DNA of 64,000 nucleotides. Origin: Eulemur rufifrons (lineage: Eukaryota > Chordata > Mammalia > Primates > Lemuridae). The stretch spans positions 249,416,843 to 249,480,842 of the forward strand of contig NC_090989.1 in NCBI RefSeq assembly GCF_041146395.1. The letters run 5' to 3'. How positions within the stretch are numbered: position 1 is the stretch's first letter; the number at the start of each line of letters is the position of its first letter. The notes under the pieces were generated by a model. That model saw only the letters and a list, made by a program, of their open reading frames with translations, had not been told where the DNA came from and searched no databases. Below, one piece after another: positions 60,305 to 64,000 of the stretch. Position numbers and translations under genes: made by a program.

Positions 60305-60690
60305 TGTTATGAGGTGAATTATGCCCCTTCCCCAAATTCATATGTTGGAGCCCTAACCCTCAGTACCTCACAATGTGACTATAATTTGAGGTAGGGCTCT
60401 TAAAGAGATGATTAAGTAAAAAAGTGGCCCTTAGGGTGAGCCCTAATCCAGTCTATCTGGTGCCCTTATCAAAAGAGAAAATTTGGACACAAAGAAACAG
60501 TGATGCTCACGCACAGAGAAATGTCCGTGTGAAGACAAAGAGAGAAGCCAAGGAGAGAGCCCTCAGAATAAAATCAGTCCTGCTAATGTCATGGTCTTGG
60601 ACTTGTAGCAGCCAGAACTGTGTGGAAGTGTATTTCTATCATTTAAGCCACCAGTCTACAGTATCTTGTTATGGCAAGCCTAGCATCTCA
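60305..60690 (+). mobile_element. MLT1-like MaLR solo LTR
   Basis: TGTTATGAGGTGAATTATGC, CAAATTCATATGTTGGAGCC, ATTTGAGGTAGGGCTCTTAA, GGTGAGCCCTAATCCAGTCT, AAATTTGGACACAAAGAAAC, CAGCCAGAACTGTGTGGAAG, TTTAAGCCACCAGTCTACAG and TCTTGTTATGGCAAGCCTAG follow an MLT1/MST-type LTR from start to end. The frame 60424-60693 inside it is not a gene. Confidence 0.82.
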
Positions 60691-60719
60691 TAGGAAATGC
60701 AAGACACGGTATGATGAAA

Positions 60720-61170
60720 ATGACATTTTGCTTTTGTGGTCATCCTCTAAAAACCCATGACCACAGTCCATTTGTGAGGAAAAACATCGGGCAATTCCCA
60801 ATTAAGAGAAATTCTGTAAAATAACTGACCAGTAATCCTCAAAATTGTCAAGGTCATCAAAAGAAAGGAAAGTCACAGCTAGCTGAGAGGAACCTAAGGA
60901 AATATGATAACTAAATATATTCTGGATGGGATTCTGAAAAAGAAAAAAGACATTAGATTTTAAAAAGCCTAAGGACATCTGAATAAACTGTGGGCATTTG
61001 TTAATCATAATGAATCAATATTGGCTCATAATTTGTAATAAATATACTGTACTTATGTACGATGTCAATAATAGGGAAAATAGAGTGCGGGGTATATGAG
61101 AACTCTTTGTACACTATCTTCACAACGTTTTTGTAAATCGAAAACTGCTTTAAAATAAAAACTTTATTAA
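60720..61170 (+). repeat. L1M-3'-end-like repeat, copy A
   Basis: TTCTGTAAAATAACTGACCA, GTAATCCTCAAAATTGTCAA, GGTATATGAGAACTCTTTGT, ACACTATCTTCACAACGTTT and TTTAAAATAAAAACTTTATT are the landmarks of a common mammalian 3'-end repeat. The middle portion is missing in this copy. Confidence 0.55.
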
Positions 61171-61319
61171 AAAGAAAGTATAGAGATTAATCTAGATTAA
61201 AGAGTCTAAACAGATATAGCATCCAAATGCATGAATCATGAATTGAAAAAAAAGACTATTTATAAAAGAGGACATTTAAATATGATGTGTATTGCAAATG
61301 ATATTTATAAGCACCATTT

Positions 61320-61590
61320 TTTTAGGAGATGATGGTTATGTAAAAGATATGTCCTTATGTGTGAAAATGTCCTTATTAGGAGATGCACGTTGAAGTATTT
61401 GGGGCAAAAGTGACATGATGCCTGTAACTTACTTTCAAATGATTTGAAAATAAACCTGTGTATTGAATTATACACACATGGCAAAATGTAAACAACAGCT
61501 AAATCTAAGCAAAGAATAAATGGGTGTTAATTGTATAATTTTTTCAACTTTATAAAATTTGGAAAAAGAATAAAATTCAATAAATAATTA
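61320..61590 (+). repeat. L1M-3'-end-like repeat, copy B
   Basis: TGGTTATGTAAAAGATATGT, ATTAGGAGATGCACGTTGAA, GTATTTGGGGCAAAAGTGAC and ATGATGCCTGTAACTTACTT are the middle landmarks of the same repeat as copy A. The terminal part is decayed. Confidence 0.55.
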
Positions 61591-63045
61591 AACAGATTAG
61601 TCCTGAAAGTTTAGGATTCTTCAGCATTTCATTTATTTTTTATGAAATGATATGCTATGTAACTGTCCACATAAGGGTTAGAACCCCATGGATACATTAT
61701 TCTACTCCATTCTGGGACTTCAGTTGCTATGTTTCCCCTATGAGTCATGTCAGGTGTCTGCAATCCTGAGCTTCCTAGGAAGAGGTATGACATTGAAAGG
61801 GTTAATTTGAAACCCCCTGCAGATTTGAAAGAGTTCCCTGAACAAGGGGTGGGAGCATCTGGGATCTACTTTGGGAATTGAGGGAGTAAAAACTTGGCAA
61901 GTAATTCAGTCACTCTGGGCCATGGGCTGAAAGATGGTATTAGCTGTCCTGTTCACCTCGTGTATGGTAAAAATAGTTTGAAAAAAATCAGTTTTTAAAT
62001 AAGTATATTACCATTTTTGGATTAGCCTCCCCTGTGAATTTTCTTCCTTTTTTTAATAAGTCCTTTCCATGTATTATTTTTATTACTCAAAAAATATGTT
62101 CATTTTACAAACATTATAATATCTAGAGAGGCAAAATGTAATAGAAAGCTCAAAATATCTGAAACTCGACCAGTGATAAGTGACCTGCAGAAATTGTTTT
62201 TCGTTCTTTTAAAATTTTCCAGTTAAAGATGCATAGCTATTTAAAAAACAGTTCAATAGGACAGAGACTTGTTTGTGTACCAAGTGTCCAGTCCTCTGTA
62301 AATATATGTAATTAATACTATGGGATTTTTTTAACTTCACTTTCTTTAAAAATATATTGCTAATGTCTATGCAGGTCAAAATCTCCCTATACAAATCTCA
62401 TTGGAGACAAAGTCTATTTGCTGTCATCATTAATACCTTACTGCTAACTGCTAAGAGACTCCCAAATCATTAAAATTAAACCTAACATTGCATTGGTATG
62501 CGCTACTTTTTCTGGTTTTTTTTTTCCCATTCCATGCTGGAAGTCTGCTCAGCTTGCACTCCCCTGCCAAGTCTTCACTTAGCCAGATCATTTGCTAACC
62601 TTTTCCTTTCAGTTCCCTTATTTTGGATACTTCCCAGAGTTTCACAATATCTCATGGAGTATGGCAACCTTCTCAGTGTTTTTAAATCTGTAAAAGACAG
62701 TATTCTAAAATGATCTCACTTGCAAAAATTCTTAAATCCTTCTTTTAGATATTATATTGCTTTTAAAATTTTCTATGATGGCATGACGTTTTCTAGATTC
62801 TGCATAGATAATGTGATTCTCTTGACCTTTGAAGCAACTCAAGTCATTCAGATTTCTTGACATATGAGTTGCTGTTTTTATATTTGAGCTCATCTAACAG
62901 CTTGCTGTCGCTTATTGGTATATTTAGACTCTCTTCTCCTTAGTTCTTTCTCAACATATTTGTATGTATTTTCAAAAAAAAATTTACACATCCTATCCAA
63001 GACCTACATTTTTTTCAGAAGAATGCAAATACTATGTACTATATA
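61591..63045. other. Unique DNA
   Basis: No recognisable element or coding signature. Confidence 0.5.
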
Positions 63046-63086
63046 TAATACACACACACTCACACACACAAAGAGAGAGAGAGAAA
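63046..63086 (+). repeat. Compound (AC)n(AG)n microsatellite
   Basis: ACACACAC-type run with one CTC interruption, then AGAGAGAGAGAGA. Confidence 0.92.
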
Positions 63087-63234
63087 TACCTGTAGCAAAG
63101 AATGGTGAGGTGCTCACAAGTTCATTTTGTTTTCTTGGTTCCACTTGAATATTACATTTCCCAGACCATTTGAAGTAGGTTTAGACCATGAGTCATGTGT
63201 TTTGTTTTGCAAAGCCAAGAAAAAGTAAAAAGAG

Positions 63235-63310
63235 CCTATGTTTCAAGACAGGAAGATCTGAATGTGAGTCCAGCTCTGCCACTGGAGAATTTGGCTGAAT
63301 AACTGACTTT
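63235..63310 (+). repeat. Probable MIR SINE fragment
   Basis: GATCTGAATGTGAGTCCAGC and TCTGCCACTGGAGAATTTGG resemble the MIR core (GGTTCAAATCCCAGCTCTGCCACTTACTAG). Confidence 0.5.
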
Positions 63311-63349
63311 TTTTCTATATATATTGTATCATTTGACCTGGAAATAGGA

Positions 63350-64000
63350 CAGTTACATTCTCATCTATCATTGCTACTTTGGCAACATCTCCCTTCTCTC
63401 TCCCCCGAACCCTTGAGCTTTAATTTGTACTTCTTCAGATCATCACAAATGCTACCCCTCTCTGTTCTGGTCCTCTACGTACCTCAAGAGGACTTCATTT
63501 AGTTCCTGGAATATTTTAGCACCTGGGTCACCCTCAGTCTCTACTCTTGTCTTCATTGTTGGTGATTTTAATGTTCATTTTGATGATGTTTCCAATATCC
63601 TAAACTTTAATATTTTAAATTCTTCTCCTCCAGTGACTTTTTATCACACCCTTATTAACTGTTCTTATCTATGGTTACACCCTACCTTTTCCTTACTAGC
63701 AAAACCAGTAACATGTCAATATACTCATTCATGCACCATATTCTTTTACTAATATCTCCCATCTTCCTGGCTTATTATGTCTTTTACTCCAACACAAATA
63801 ATTTACCAAAAACTTTTAGAATTACATTCCATTGTCCAAATGTACTCCATTATAGATACTATGTATTTACATTCCTCACCTTCCTAATGTCTTTGCTTCC
63901 TTCCTTAAACTATTCAAAATCTATTGTCCATAACTAAAATTATTCTCTTGCATATGTTTAATTTTATGCCACATTCTTGCTTTGTCAGAACCAACCATTT
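63350..64000 (+). mobile_element. L2 LINE fragment, endonuclease region, runs off window
   Basis: Conceptual reading near 63548 gives VFIVGDFNVHFDD, the GDFN-type motif of the L2 ORF2 endonuclease. Hydrophobic and Leu/Asn-rich segments follow (NILNFNILNSS) in the L2 order. Many frame breaks. This is the 5'-side coding part of an L2; it continues beyond 64000. Confidence 0.6.

Overview
This window is mammalian nuclear DNA, AT-rich and strongly depleted in CpG. It almost certainly comes from a strepsirrhine primate, most likely a Malagasy lemur. Two full-length Alu copies (1301-1647 and 19467-19813) carry the diagnostic lemur-type linker between the monomers and the GACGCCAC(G)GCACTCACTCTAGCC right-arm end. 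The young L1 copies have a 3' UTR unlike the anthropoid L1PA 3' UTR. Older AluJ, MIR, L2, MaLR, hAT and Tigger copies are those expected in any primate genome.

I see no host protein-coding exon, no non-coding RNA gene, no CpG-island promoter and no processed pseudogene with a recognisable parent. The long open frames all belong to LINE-1; the rest are short chance frames, many inside repeats. The window reads as a gene desert or a very long intron whose content is layered transposon history.

Layout. 1-1700: an L2 remnant cut by an MLT1-like LTR and again by a lemur Alu. 1700-5770: no identifiable feature. 5770-8800: an old L1 end, a young L1 end, an AluJ and an L2 piece. 12405-13780: one L1 insertion that is 5'-inverted (twin-primed), carries about 180 bp of non-L1 DNA between L1 end and tail, and has a 14-bp target-site duplication (TSD). 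14.7-24.9 kb: MIRs, L1 ends, a second lemur Alu and an ERV1-like solo LTR. 27383-34157: a nested pair, a full-length 6.44-kb L1 (minus strand, both ORFs broken by a few lesions) inside a small TTAA-flanked piggyBac-like element. 35.7-40.8 kb: a MIR, a long L2 with an odd Alu fragment, a tiny L1 end with a 37-bp TSD, and microsatellites. 43.6-49.9 kb: an old L1M/HAL1 split by a SINE, a MER2-like transposon, LTR-like blocks and a hAT element. 49.9-64 kb: mostly unique DNA with two further hAT elements, an AluJ, MIRs, an MLT1-like LTR, a pair of L1M-3'-end-like blocks and an L2 endonuclease-region fragment running off the edge.

The elements do not form a pathway. The connecting machinery is L1 retrotransposition: its endonuclease and reverse transcriptase explain the L1 ends, Alu copies, TSDs and A-tails. 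The DNA transposons moved by their own cut-and-paste families. No new defence, toxin or metabolic system is visible. The most informative loci are the L1-in-piggyBac nest and the twin-primed L1 with candidate 3' transduction. Family names are from recognition by eye; no database search was run.
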